Assembly: GCA_016508695.1 (NCBI GenBank)
Contig: VNKQ01000004.1
Span: 248,001-312,000, forward strand
DNA: 64,000 bases
Reading direction: 5' to 3'
Source: Hyphodiscus hymeniophilus
Lineage: Eukaryota > Ascomycota > Leotiomycetes > Helotiales > Hyphodiscaceae
Of the stretch, positions 11,946 through 23,010 are shown in pieces. A program made the translations under genes and the position numbers. Every line of letters begins with the position of its first letter. The first letter of the stretch is position 1. Below the pieces are notes generated by a model that was given only the letters and a program-made list of their open reading frames with translations, was not told where the DNA came from and searched no databases.

Positions 11946-12224
11946 AATGCATCTTCCAATGCTCTTGGATTTGCAATAAGTGCACATCTTTTGAGGACAG
12001 GTTTCTGATGAATGACTACCTGTCTTGCAGGCGTGACATTAAGAACATTGAGCGGTTGTATGACCCTTCTATTTGTATCACTTACAGGTGAAATTTGCAG
12101 TGTTTTCGTCAAAGGAGCGAGGAACGCGATTATTTGTGCAATCAGACTTGATATGACCGTTTTATCCGCAGTTGAAGCAAGTTTGGATCTTTTCCTCTGT
12201 GCAATCGGCCTTGGAGTGGTAAAC
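11946..12224 (-). pseudogene. Decayed CCHC zinc-knuckle protein (GIS2/HEXBP type)
   Basis: One minus-strand frame keeps a row of CCHC knuckles but is broken by stops. In order: a leftover HSKADC; CFNCG-stop-NGHIKSDC, an otherwise perfect C-X2-C-X4-H-X4-C; a second knuckle in which the second Cys codon is TAC and two stops occur (CK-stop-YK-stop-KGHTTAQC); an intact CHACKTGSHSSETC right after another stop; and CTYCKSKSIGRC with the His region lost. The spacer TNNRVPRSF is the kind found between knuckles in fungal HEXBP/GIS2-like nucleic-acid-binding proteins. Four in-frame stops and a lost ligand make this a pseudogene. The stops (TAA, TGA, TAG, TAA) and the TGC-to-TAC change can all be explained by C-to-T or G-to-A transitions. 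Confidence 0.75.
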
Positions 12225-12474
12225 CAATGCTAGAAGCTGAGACTACGCCCGTCGCGTGCGGAGGCTCATGTGCGTGAATAGCAAGTAGCAACGCTATTCT
12301 GCTTCGCATGGACGGATCACCTGCTAGAAAGGACTGGCGCGAGAAATACAGCACTTGAAGAATATAGCTCCACATTTTCCTGTGATAGAGTGAATTGCAT
12401 TAATACGTTGCATTTCTTGTTTGAGAACTCATAAAACGCTTTTCCCCCTTCGTACTAGGTCAAATTTTACCATA

Positions 12475-14245
12475 TTAGCATACGGTCCGATGAACTCCCT
12501 CACTCATTGGTCTCTTTCCACCCTTGCCCTGACCCTTTCCATGACTCTTGCCCGTGGTCGAGTGCTGCTTCTCAGCAGAAGTATCCTTAGCCTGGTTCAA
12601 AATGCTCAAGTCTTGACCATCAGAATCAATTAGATTCTGCGTCGTTGAACAGATATCTGTAATCAATCGATCCAAAAGATCAAAACTCATACTCTCTCTA
12701 ACCACCACTCTCAAGATTTCAATCTTATCCTCGTTAGGAGGAAGTGGGTAGTTCGGGATAATGTATTGCTTAGCGCGCAAGAGATTGGAGATGGTCTCCT
12801 GCTTGAGATGTGGGAACTCCTTCTTGAAATCGTCGGAGAAGCGGAATGCGACAACAGGAAGACCGGCGTTGTAGTCTGCGGATGTTTCGTCTGCGTCTCC
12901 GAACACGGCGGCTTTGATGTCAAACTTATGCTCGCCTTTCTTGCGGTGGATGTCAGAGCAACAAGTGTACCAACCAGTTGCCTCAAGTGATTTCGACAGG
13001 AGCCGGGCGTTTGACATGCAGTTTTCCATGATTTGGCGGTAACCGTCGAAGCCCAGGTGGATTAGGTTGTAGTATTGGGCGATAATCTGGGCACCGGGGC
13101 GAGAGAAGTTGAGGGTGTATGACTCTTCCGTTCCCCCGAGATAATGAAGCTCAAAGACTAGGTGTTTGGGTAGGTAGGACTCGTCTCTCCAAATAATCCA
13201 ACCTACACCTGCATAGACAAGGCCGAACTTATGACCAGAGGTATTGATAGATTTGACGCGGGGGAGCTGAAAGTCCCATTTTGGTCCTCCTGCCTGGGCG
13301 TGTGTGAAGGGGGCAACGAAACCACCAGATGCGGCATCAACATGAATCGGAATGTCGACTCCAGTTTTCGCCTCGAACTCATCAAGGATGTTGGAGATCT
13401 CCTGAACTGGCTCGTAGTGACCAGTGTAGGTGCTTCCGAGAATGACGAAGATGCCAATAGTGTTCTCATCGATGCTCTTCTTGACCAGTTCCGGATCGAG
13501 TCTGTAGTTGCTAGCTTCCGAGACTGGCAGTATTCTAGCCTCAACCTCGAAATACCGGGCAAATTTCTCCAAAGCGACCTGAGCGTTGGAACCCATGATA
13601 ATATTGGGCTTCAGTGTGTCTTTACCCTCCGCTTGACGCTTCTCCTGCCAACGCCGCTTCATCGCTAACCCACCGAGGTGGATCGCTTCAGAGGAGCCAG
13701 TCGTAGCTGAGCCGATCGCCTTCTCGCTCTTTTGTGCGCCCCAGAGATTAGCAATGATGCTGACACAACGAGCGTGCATTTGCATCATGGCAGGGTACTC
13801 GTCTGCGTCGGACATGTTTTTCGAAATGTTTTCGAACATCAATTGCTCAGCATGGGTTTCCATGTAGGTTCCGACGAAACTGCGGATACCCAATTAGTCG
13901 CATCCCGCCAAGGTGATTGATGTCGGCTCTTACCTTGCCAAATTCAAGTTTGGTCTGCCATCAAGGTCAAGTTCATCCTTCAGCAGCTGATGGACGGCGT
14001 CCGCGGGAGCACCTTTCTTCGGGATCGTGAACTTTGAAATCTCTTGCTTGCTCGCATATCTAGTCGAGTAAGGGGTAACGTGGGAAGTGCCTCCGTGAGT
14101 ATGAACATGCTTCTTGCCCGCGTCCTTCATATGCATATCATGAATACCTTTGATGATCTCATCAGGGTCAACCTATGCTTCATCAGTGTTGCTTCCCGAT
14201 CAAGAGAGGCTCTTTGAGGGGTATTACTTGGCGTGCGAGAGACAT
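12475..14245 (-). CDS. Glutamate decarboxylase
   Basis: Three minus-strand exons, 14245-14228 (only 18 nt, MSLARQ), 14172-13934 and 13879-12475 (introns 55 and 54 bp), encode 553 aa. The enzyme is PLP-dependent, turns L-glutamate into GABA and CO2 in the cytosol, and feeds the GABA shunt used in stress and conidiation. Visible fold-type I motifs are GSATTGSSEAIHLGG (phosphate binding), HVDAASGGFVAPF (Asp over the pyridine ring) and NTSGHKFGLVY with the Schiff-base Lys at about residue 303. Length matches eukaryotic GADs. The tail is Gly/Lys-rich (GKSHGKGQGKGGKRP) and ends in HRTVC; such basic tails bind calmodulin in plant GADs, but I cannot tell here. The micro-exon start is supported by GTAATA/GCATAG borders and the conserved VDPDEII join. 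Confidence 0.93.
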
Positions 14246-16239
14246 TTTAAGGGTTTTGTTTGTAGATCTGTGGTTAATACGATTCAGAGTTGAGGAAGTA
14301 TTGTTGTAAGTCAACAAAAGATTGAGGAAGGAGAAAAGCGAATATGGTCTGTTTTCCTACCTATGACGACAGCGGGGCAAGGCGGCCAGCCAGCCTCAAT
14401 GCCGCCTAGTCAGTGACATTTTGCTAGCTCACGCTCACTTCTCCATTCGACGCTTCAATTGGAGCCGACCAAGTGTCTTGCGAGAAGCCTATTGTTTGAC
14501 GTGTTACTTGACCGTTGGAGGCCAAGACGTAATGGATTTCGAGGTTTGAAGGCTCGCTTAAAAGCTTGGTTACATCCCTGTCTGGCTAAGCGCCCCTCCT
14601 GTGTATTAAATCACCTGGTGCAAGTGAAGGGAATAAGGCACTTTAGCTTTCTAAAGGAAGATGATCTTTGTTCGGACAATAACACTTAATGCTCTAAAGT
14701 TTTCACCCTCAAGCCTATTTTGCGTCCAGCAGTAAAACCTTATCAAGTTGTTGCGGTGCTTGAACTGGAAAGGGAATCCACGGTAACACAAGACCGGTGG
14801 GAATTCCAAGCCTCTCATGGTTTCTCGTCTGCGCTTCCATCGACAACTGCTGCATAGTTTTCACCCTTTGAATTTCTATACATCTACTTCGTAAGAATTG
14901 AGCCTCGAGGTTTCGAAGAATTACATCTAGATTATCTTTGTACCTCTATTGCCACTTCCATGTCTGTTCACTACGGTATCCTCGGGTCTAGGCATTACCG
15001 CATGCCCGGCAGCATTAGTATTCGGAACACCTGGACTTGGTTCTTCTCAGCAGTTTTGTTTGTGCTGATGTATGTGAACCCATGAGCTGTAACGAAGCGC
15101 AAGAATTGGAGTATACTAAAGTAAGGAACAAAATAATACTGGTTAAACAGCTCAAGAAATTTGGAACTTGAGAGAGATAGGATTTGACATCAAAAGATCT
15201 TAATAGCGCTTAACGACAAGCAGAGATGGTGTGAACAGTAGGGAGATTTGTATCAACGTTGGAGCTCTCTTAAGGTGTATTTGTACGTAAGGGAGTCTTC
15301 CAGTAGTAGAGGGTATGAGCCTTCATTCAATGAGGAGAAAAATAAGAAGGAGAATGAGGATCAGTTATTTTATCAAAGATCGCAAAAGATAGTTGGGCGC
15401 TTCAAACTTCTACAAAGTATGAGGGGACACTTGCCACGTGGATCAACTCGTAATCGTAAGTGGTTACAAGACGGCAATACAGGGATTAAACATACTTGAA
15501 ATCTTAAACATGTAAGCTTTGAAACAGGAAAGAAGGAATATAAGTTATTGAGTTCGTCCCAGCTTTTGCAATACAAGTATCAATCATGCGGTGCCTCAAT
15601 TTGCCTAGGGGTTTTCCCCGGGAGTTCTGGTGCTGATCCCCCGCAATCTTGCACGATAAGGCTGCGAGATGTTATGAAATGAACGGGAGTCCTGCATGTA
15701 CTATTGCTCAAGCATCAACTGCTTCTTTCAATCGTATTCGACAACATCCCTTACATAAATAGCAGATGTTGTTTCCTCCTTTTCGCTTCGTCCATTGGAT
15801 CCGTACTCGTACCCAGAGTCAGTCGGCTTTTAGAATTGTCCGACCGAGGGGTTTCTCACCAATCTACAAGGATCTCATGCACTAGAGGTCAATGATGCAT
15901 GATTCCGACAGGATGGCACGACGTCGAGCCACGCAAGCTGATTGTCAACCTTGAATCCTGAAGCCCATATCAAGAGTCCAACTCTGGATAATAGGATTTC
16001 AAACCAAATCAGAGCTTGAATCCTTTCAAGTTATCTTTGCTTCATAGTATCTTGAAGATACATCTAGTCAGAGCTCAAACGCGGCACAGCCAGGGATTCC
16101 CCAGACTCCAGAGCTTCATTTCCATCAGCTTTTGAATCCTCCGTCATCGAAGTAACACTAGTGCGCATCCTTTGACTTCTTACATTATATTATATCGTCC
16201 TTCAACTCTACCTCTCCTACATCCTCAACAATCATCATC
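14246..16239. other. Two-kilobase gene-free, AT-rich stretch
   Basis: This lies between the divergently transcribed GAD gene and the FAS1 gene and should contain both promoters. Small ORFs (14459-14689, 15248-15499, 15704-15895) have no signal peptide, motif or splice context that I trust. A TATATTATAT-like element lies close to 16185, about 50 bp before the FAS1 start. Confidence 0.4.
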
Positions 16240-17740
16240 ATGAAGTTCTTCACTACTGTTCTGCCGCTTGCGGCCATTACTACTGCCTTCGTCCTTCCCG
16301 ATGAACAGGTGATGGAACAAATCGCCATCGAGAAGCAACCTGAATCTTACATTGATCAGCTCAAAGGATCCGTTGACGACGTCTGGTCTGGAGTCGAAGA
16401 TACCTTCAAGGACGTCGTTGCATTCGGTGGGAATGCTTTCGACAACGCTATCAATGCTGCAACTGAGGTCAGCAAGGATGCTGCCGCCAAGTTTCAATGC
16501 CACCATTCCATGACGGCTTTTGATACCCAAGGATGGCTCGACTCGGCCGTTGAGACAGTTGATGATCTCGACCTCGAAGAAATATTCGATCATCCGCACA
16601 AGAAACCCCACAAGAGGCCTAAGCACCCACATCATGGCCACCACCCTCATCACAAGCCAAACCTGACTGTCTACCAACTAATTGCTGGTTCCAAGTACAC
16701 CACGAAGCTAGCCAAACTCATCGACGAATTCCCAGATCTGGTTGAGTACTTGAACGGCACAGCTGCGAACTACACAGTCTTTGCACCTACGGACAAAGCG
16801 TTTGAGAAGATTCCCGATCATGGAAAGAAGCCTTCAAAGGAGCTCATCCGTAAGGTTCTGGCTTATCATGTCTCCGCAGATTTCTATCCTGCCGGCAGAG
16901 TCCTCGTCTCGCACACAATACCAACCGCTCTTGGCGAGGATGCTCTCGGTGGCGAGGCACAACGGCTCCGTGTTGGTCTTGGACTAGGTGGACTGCGAGT
17001 AAACTTCTATAGCAAGGTTGTCGCCGTTAACATCGTAAGGCCCCTACATACCCTCCACTACGTCGTATTACCCTGTAAGTTAACAAGTCGTTTTCCAGTT
17101 CGGCACAAATGGAGTCATCCACGGTGTCGATTCCCTTCTCCTTCCCCCTCCACCCGCTTCGAAGATTCTTGAGCTTCTTCCCGGCGAATTCTCCACCCTC
17201 GATTACGCCCTCTCCAAGACTGGTCTCGATAAAGTTATTGCAGATGGACCGCACGCCGGCGGAACGATCTTTGCACCCTCCAACTGGGCATTCAAGAAGC
17301 TCGGCCCAAAGATCAACGCGTTCCTCTTCAGCTCATATGGCGAGAAATATTTGGCTGCCCTTTTGAAGTATCACGTTGTCGCCAACCAGACTTTATACTC
17401 TGATGCATTCTACAAGGCGAAGGACAGTGAAGCGGAGGCTATGGATGAGGTTGACAGCGAGGGCATCCCAAAGGGACGCTTCCATGTCGATCTTCCCACT
17501 CTGTTAGATGACAAGAGTCTCAGCATCGATGTGGCGAGGTGGGGTGGTTTCATTTCCATCAAGATCAACGGCTTCAACAGCGTTGCAGTCCAGGATGGTA
17601 TTGCCAAAGATGGGGTCATCCACGTCGTAAGCAGTCTGCTCATCCCGCCTAAGACTCCTGGTGGTTTGCAATGGGCGGGTGAGGAGATGACGGTTGAGGA
17701 GTTCAAGGATAGGTTCGATCCTTATGTTGAGGAGTTGTGA
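16240..17740 (+). CDS. Secreted protein with two fasciclin (FAS1) domains
   Basis: Two exons, 16240-17034 and 17099-17740 (64 bp intron), encode 478 aa. MKFFTTVLPLAAITTAFVLP is a signal peptide. A 100-residue acidic region follows, then a His/Lys/Pro linker at about residues 117-142 (HPHKKPHKRPKHPHHGHHPH) that could bind metal ions. FAS1 domain 1 (about 145-275) shows YTVFAPTDKAF, a YHV block and GVIHGVDSLLLPPPP. FAS1 domain 2 (about 285-465) shows GTIFAPSNWAFKKLG, LKYHVVANQTLYSDAFY and DGVIHVVSSLLIPPK. FAS1 domains mediate adhesion at the cell surface or in the matrix. I see no C-terminal GPI signal (the end is DRFDPYVEEL), so it is probably soluble or wall-bound. The intron falls inside domain 1 just before FGTNGVIHG. 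Confidence 0.9.
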
Positions 17741-18341
17741 TCAGCGTGCCTTGAGGATTACAATTTAATGGCGAAGATGATGAAACAGAACTTGAACTTA
17801 TGGGTTTGATTAAAGAATCGATCGTAAAATGGATCTTTTTTTACTCTCTTTTCACATGTAATTTACAATATCTGCATGCAATAGCGTTCTTTGGATTGCT
17901 TTCAGACAGCGATATACTCTCCCTCAATCTGCCCCACCACAACCCCGCGATCGATCCATGCCAACTCTTATCTTATCAGCCTCGATACTGCCAGTATTTC
18001 AATGTTAAAGGCTGGCGGCCTTATGAAGCTTTCACAAGCCAGTGATGCTCAGCAATACCCTTTCTTCCCATTTTTGAATTTGCGAAAGGAAACCTGAAGC
18101 TTCTGAGAGTGAGAGACAGACCCATGTTCTGCCGTTGACTCACTGGCCGGGCATGCATATTAGCGAGCCTCAAAGACTTCGAGGGCATCAACTCTCCTTC
18201 CCTTGCTCATGTGAGGAAATTCAGTATAAATACTCATACAGCCAGACCGCTTTATACGTGTTATGTACTCACTGCAACTGATTTCCTAATCCCAACCACT
18301 TTCCGCTAAATAAGCTAGAGCTAGAGGTCAAAAGTACCGGA
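17741..18341. other. Intergenic region with promoter of the acetyltransferase gene
   Basis: This is the 3' flank of the FAS1 gene and the 5' flank of the GNAT gene. Apart from the TATA-like box listed separately, nothing stands out. Confidence 0.4.
18225..18232 (+). promoter_or_regulatory. TATA-like box before GNAT gene
   Basis: TATAAATA lies 110 nt before the ATG at 18342, a normal distance for a fungal core promoter with a leader of about 80 nt. Assigned by match and position only. Confidence 0.45.
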
Positions 18342-19114
18342 ATGACGGACTACGCCCACGAGACACCTCGCCTATGGCTTCAGAAAATGACAGTAGAAGA
18401 CCATCTCCAAGGCTTCCACCAGTTATGGAATAAGGAGGAAGCGTTAGTCTGGTCGTGCGATCCCCCCTCCAGGCACAACCCCTTGCAAATTACTGAAAGA
18501 TACCCAGGACGCAAAGCGTGAAAGAGACAGTCGAGGACGCAAAGGCGTGGATGCTGACGACGCTCCCCACCCCGGAAGACCCCGACATCGACAAATACGC
18601 CATCCTCCTCCGGCCCGTGGAGGAGAACCCTCAGCCGTGGGTCGACGAGCGTGGAAGGCCGACGATGATCGGCATGACGGGCACGAACCGGTTCAGCGAC
18701 GAGGGCATGGAGACGGGCTATTGCATGCACGTCGCGTACTGGGGAAGGGGGTATGCGGGGGAGGCTTTCCGCGGGTTCCTAGAGCTGTTCTGGGGACTGG
18801 AGGAGAGGAGGCGGTTCATGCAGCTGGTTGCGAAGGTCGATGAGGGGAATGTTGCGAGTTCGAGGATTATTGCCAGGGCGGGGGGAGTGAAGGCGGGGAT
18901 CTTGAAAGAGTGGTACTCGAGGCCGGGAAGTAATGGCGTGAAGGGGGATGTTGCGTTTTGGTTGATTGACCGGCCGGGGGTCAGTGAGGATGAGATGAAG
19001 GAGTGGAAGGAGGAGATCAAGAAGCAGATGGTGAGGAAGAAGGAGTTAGAGAAGGCGAAGGAGGAACGGAAAATAGTTGAAAAGCAACCTGCCGAGCGAC
19101 TAGGAAAAGAATAA
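18342..19114 (+). CDS. GNAT-family N-acetyltransferase
   Basis: Two exons, 18342-18454 and 18508-19114 (53 bp intron), encode 239 aa of the RimJ/RimL-like GNAT type that moves acetyl from acetyl-CoA to an amine. The N-terminus MTDYAHETPRLWLQKMT is the usual first strand of this group. Signs of the fold are IGMTGTNRFSDEGMETGYCM (beta4), then YWGRGYAGEAFRGFLELFW, the acetyl-CoA-binding region (R/Q-x-x-G-x-G/A type, here YWGRGYAGEA), and the NVASSRIIARAGGVKAGILK helix-strand typical of substrate-side closure. The C-terminus is a charged Lys/Glu coiled segment from about residue 200. The substrate cannot be deduced. The first exon is supported by a GTGCGA donor, an ACTGA branch region and a CCCAG acceptor that restore the frame. 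Confidence 0.85.
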
Positions 19115-19523
19115 TGAGAGAAGAGACGCGGCATATATTGACCGCCGTTTCAGCCGAAACAGTCCATTTCTTCTTACATCTTCTTCCTTTCGTTGTTTGT
19201 ATCAATCTATCCATCTGACGATGAACTGCTGCCACTAGTACATTTTTCCCCCTGGCGGATTCATCTAGATCTGGGAGTTCGGAGAAATCTTTTGAAAGCT
19301 GAGGCGGAACCCAATAGACTTGTGACACTCTAGCCCCTAGGTATTCGTTTGCCTGAGATAAAAGCACCGGCCCAATGCCTTCCACCATATCAGTGGCGAC
19401 CTGAGGCGAGAAAGTACAGTGCGTGGTCTTGATTCTTGAAGATAGACGAGGAGAGTATTTCATGAAACCGCTCAAATCCAGCACACTATCTGGGACACAC
19501 TGTTTGGATCCAAAATGCTTCAA
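19017..19523 (-). CDS. Possible hypothetical protein (weak)
   Basis: A minus-strand frame of 168 aa overlaps the 3' end of the GNAT gene. Its 5' part, about 19230-19523, reads like protein (for example SQVYWVPPQLSKDFSELPD). The 3' part antisense to the GNAT gene is Ser/Pro-rich and looks like chance. I know no family for it. It may be one real exon, a relic, or a shadow of the GNAT 3' flank. Confidence 0.22.
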   Translation of the reverse strand: MKHFGSKQCVPDSVLDLSGFMKYSPRLSSRIKTTHCTFSPQVATDMVEGIGPVLLSQANEYLGARVSQVYWVPPQLSKDFSELPDLDESARGKNVLVAAVHRQMDRLIQTTKGRRCKKKWTVSAETAVNICRVSSLIILFLVARQVAFQLFSVPPSPSLTPSSSPSAS

Positions 19524-19806
19524 TGTAGATCATGAGAGCCGCGACTGTTGGCGAACGTATAGGTGTAGGTGTATGTGTACGTGAGAGAAGAGGGCGTAGC
19601 TAGGGCTCAGTATTTTGAGTTTATTTGGAGTTGGGTGTTCACTGTATCATATTGAATCTACGAATTGACGATGAGCCGCCCCAGTTGGGCAAGTTGTGCC
19701 GAGGTGCGCGTATTTTCCGCAGAAAACATCAAGCAATCTCACCACAATTGGAGCTCCAAGAGCACCCTTTTGCACTCGGCTTTCGCATCGGATTCAAGTC
19801 TACTCA

Positions 19807-19814
19807 TATAAATA
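19807..19814 (+). promoter_or_regulatory. TATA-like box before thioesterase gene
   Basis: TATAAATA lies 59 nt before the preferred ATG at 19873. This supports that start over the in-frame ATG at 19696, which lies upstream of the box. Confidence 0.45.
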
Positions 19815-19872
19815 CAGTTTCCTCTTGTGTTTGCTCCAACCAACGACCAGTGAACAGGGTTCCATACCCAAG

Positions 19873-20778
19873 ATGATCACGAGAACGCCACGACAAGTTC
19901 TGTCAAGAGCTACGAGATGCCCCCAATTTCAACAGCTATGTTCAAACCTCCGTGATACACGGCAATCTACCGCCTTTGTCCTCCGAAAACAATGCCGCCT
20001 ATACTCAACACCATCACCTTCGGGCCCTCCTCCACAACCTACGCGGCCGAGTGATCTTCGTTCTCAATTCCAACCCATATCGCAACCTCCCACTCCTAAA
20101 CCAAAACGATCGCTACGCCGCTACATATATGCCACTCTCTTCCTTATGATTGGTATAACAGGCGGCTCATATACAAACATGATCATTGCGCCGCCACCGT
20201 TGCCAAGCCCTGGGTCAAAAGAAGACATTCTGATGGTGGAATATCTCAGAAACCAAGCTGAGAAGCTTCCCATAGTCCAATCGCTTTCTTCCGACCCGGA
20301 TTGGGAAGCGAATGAGGCATACCAACACAGTGCTCCCGAGGATCGTCCGCACAGAATCACGACTGGTCCTCTAAGTGGTGCGAGGGCCATTGGGGGCTTT
20401 CAGAGAATTTTCCACAATAGAGAATCCGGAGAGGTGGTCACCGTTGTCTGGTTCGGAGGGGCGATATCTGGCTGGCCCGGGGTCACGCATGGAGGGCTCA
20501 TCGCGACTCTCATGGATGAAACCTTGGGACGATGCGCGATACTCAGACTTCCTTCCAATACTGGTGTTACAGCCAATCTCAACCTGAACTACCTCAAGCC
20601 TGCGGTGACCAACTCATTCTATGTCATGCGGGCGATGCCAGAGATGGAAGGGGCTACAGATCAGAAGCAATGGGTGTATGGAAGACTTGAGACTTTGGAT
20701 GGGAGGGTTTGCGTGGAAGGGAGAGGGCTCTTTGTTGTGCCGAAGAAGTTCAAGACGAAGTCTCTTCTGAAATATTGA
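19873..20778 (+). CDS. Hotdog-fold (4HBT/THEM4-like) thioesterase, probably mitochondrial
   Basis: A single exon of 301 aa. The first 40 residues are basic and hydroxylated without acids (MITRTPRQVLSRATRCPQ and on), typical of a mitochondrial presequence. A Pro-rich stretch and one TM helix (YIYATLFLMIGITGGSY, about residue 90) follow. The hotdog domain is in the second half: GWPGVTHGGLIATLMDETLG holds the HGG...DE signature of the 4HBT superfamily, followed by ANLNLNYLKPAVTNSF. Enzymes of this group hydrolyse acyl-CoA thioesters. The arrangement (presequence, TM anchor, hotdog) resembles yeast Fmp10-type inner-membrane proteins. Chain-length preference cannot be read from sequence. An in-frame ATG at 19696 would add 59 residues but lies before the TATA-like box. 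Confidence 0.85.
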   Translation: MITRTPRQVLSRATRCPQFQQLCSNLRDTRQSTAFVLRKQCRLYSTPSPSGPPPQPTRPSDLRSQFQPISQPPTPKPKRSLRRYIYATLFLMIGITGGSYTNMIIAPPPLPSPGSKEDILMVEYLRNQAEKLPIVQSLSSDPDWEANEAYQHSAPEDRPHRITTGPLSGARAIGGFQRIFHNRESGEVVTVVWFGGAISGWPGVTHGGLIATLMDETLGRCAILRLPSNTGVTANLNLNYLKPAVTNSFYVMRAMPEMEGATDQKQWVYGRLETLDGRVCVEGRGLFVVPKKFKTKSLLKY

Positions 20779-22192
20779 GGGCTCCGGAAAGGCTCGCATT
20801 CGGAGACGATGAGCATGTGTCAACGTGTGTGATTATAGAGTTATGGTCAGTTCGAGGCGACAACAAGTGACAAGTGATGCTACTTAAAGCGTATGGACGA
20901 GATCTGCATCTTCTTCTCAAATAACCAGCTTTTTACACGCGGCCCAATTGTGTATGGTCACACTGGATCTTCCGTCATCGATAAGAGCATGCTTCAATTT
21001 TGGAAGATTAGAGAGGAGAGGGAGGAGCTCGAGAGCTTGGCTTGGAAGTGGGACACGAAATCTTCGGAAGATGGAGGAGACACCAAAGACATAGAGAGCG
21101 CTCCTTGAGTTGCGTGGCTACTACCAGCTCACCAGATACCACAGGCCGGGTGGCTATGGAATGTCGATTTATATACCCATTGATCCTCAGACCCCCACCA
21201 GCCAATTGTCCTATTTAGACCGCACTTTCCTTCATGTCCGCCACAATGGATTCCGGACTGAACGTTTTATTATGTCTTTCCAATACACGATGGAAGATAC
21301 AGTAACTACACGTGGGAGAGCATGAGAGAGCTTGAAGTGTGTTAAGTATGTCCGGGAATCTTCCCTCACCTACTAAAGCATCATTGCCTATATCATTGGC
21401 GGGACAGCTCCTCTCCATCCTCCAACTTTCGTCAGAGTTTCAAATGAAGCTTTCTCTCTGCACTACTCTATTCTCTACCACTGAGTAGCCTAGATTTGCG
21501 CTACAGAGCTAGAGAACATGCTGGAGCTTGATCACAAGTGATAATGATCTCTCAAAACACCGTTGGTTGCAATGCGTCTAGTCTAATACCTAATTGCTTT
21601 CTGTGTAACTGATATCCTCGAACCTGGGTGTCGCAACCAAAGTAAGAGTTGAAGTCTTAAGAATATTCAGGCGAGAGACTAACGACTATGGAGTAAATCT
21701 TTTCTTTTCTACCTTATATGTTGCTGCGTATACTTTGGTACTATCTTATCAGTGAGCCTCTCAGACGCAGTCGTAGGGTTACTGTCGGTCCCGAGCCGAG
21801 TGAGTCACTCTCATCAATTTCCAAATTCCATTGGTCGAACGAAGTAGGAAGCCGCGAGTTCGTCCTCAATCCGCTCTTGTGCATATAATCACAACAACTT
21901 CTGTTGAGAGCTTACAATTATAGTTGGGATTATTGCGGTTTGAATCTCGGATCACGTACTCAGTGTTTGAAGTCCGAATCCAAACTCCGAGTTGACGTTT
22001 GGAATAAAGGAGTTACCTCGGCCGAACCTTCACTAATTCCGAGTCCATCGCCGTATATGTATTGTGATGCTTTATTTTAAAAATAATTTAAGAAGAATGA
22101 TCTTGCTCCAGAAATCACTTTTCAAATTCAACTCTCGTCTTCAAGTCGTCAGCTCCTGTTATAGCACCACCTTTCCTCGCCGTTCATTCATC
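20779..22192. other. Gene-free stretch before the O-methyltransferase
   Basis: No supported gene. Short ORFs on both strands (20893-21108 plus, 21215-21418 minus) lack motifs. The region turns AT-rich after 21500. The in-frame ATG at 22064 and the basic segment after it may belong to the O-methyltransferase (see that entry). Confidence 0.4.
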
Positions 22193-23010
22193 ATGCCACC
22201 CGCCATCCCTAGGAACCTTAAAGACAGCTTCACCAGCGTCGACAATTACATCTGCGATTCTCTCGTCCCACAAGATGAGGGCCTAATATCTGCGCTCAAA
22301 GCCAACGCCGCAGCTGACTTGGACGAAATCGACGTTGCTCCTAACCAAGGGAAGCTACTCCACCTTCTAGCCAAAATGAACAACGTCAAACGCTACCTCG
22401 AAGTAGGCACACTAGGAGGATATTCCGCCATCTGGGTGGCCAAAGCCCTACCTGCGGATGGCAAGATCATCACCCTGGAGATCGACCCCATGCACGCCAC
22501 CGTCGCAACCTCCAACTTCGCGACCGCCGGATTCTCCAAAACCATCGAGGTCAAAGTCGGACCCGCACTGGAGAGTCTAGCGAAGATGGACGAAGAGGGC
22601 GTGGAGGAGCCGTTCGACATGGTGTTCATTGATGCAGATAAGCAGAACAACCTTGGCTACTTCCGATATGCGCTGAAGTTTGCGCGGAAGGGCACGTTGA
22701 TCATCGTTGACAACGTGGTGAGGCAGGGACGCGTTGCTGATTGGGAGAACCTGGATCCCGCGGTGACGGGCGTGAGGGATGTTTTTGAGGAGATGAAGAA
22801 TGAGAAGAGGGTCCAGTGTACGGGTATACGTAAGTTGTTCCAAAGAAGAGATTCTTTCTATCGGGATAGTCTCGGACGCAGTGGCTCTTGAGACGTGTCT
22901 TGAACGGTCCGCCCCTTTTACAATAAAGCAATTACTGATTCTCCCGTTCCTTAGAAACTGTGGGCAGTAAGGGCTGGGATGGATTTGCGATGGCGCTCGT
23001 TGTTGAGTAG
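22193..23010 (+). CDS. Class I SAM-dependent O-methyltransferase (caffeoyl-CoA OMT-like)
   Basis: Two exons, 22193-22829 and 22955-23010 (125 bp intron), encode 230 aa. This Methyltransf_3-type enzyme moves a methyl group from SAM to a catechol-like hydroxyl with a divalent metal. Motifs are YLEVGTLGGYSAIWVAKALP (SAM-binding motif I), ITLEIDPMHATVA (acidic residue for the SAM ribose), DMVFIDADKQNN (metal-binding Asp) and IIVDNVVRQGRVAD (metal-binding Asp-Asn). The last exon adds QTVGSKGWDGFAMALVVE, the conserved C-terminal strand. Length matches the family. In-frame ATGs at 22064 and 22097 would add a basic, Ser-rich N-terminus resembling a mitochondrial presequence; I chose 22193 because family similarity begins there, but the longer form is possible. 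The natural substrate is unknown. Confidence 0.88.
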
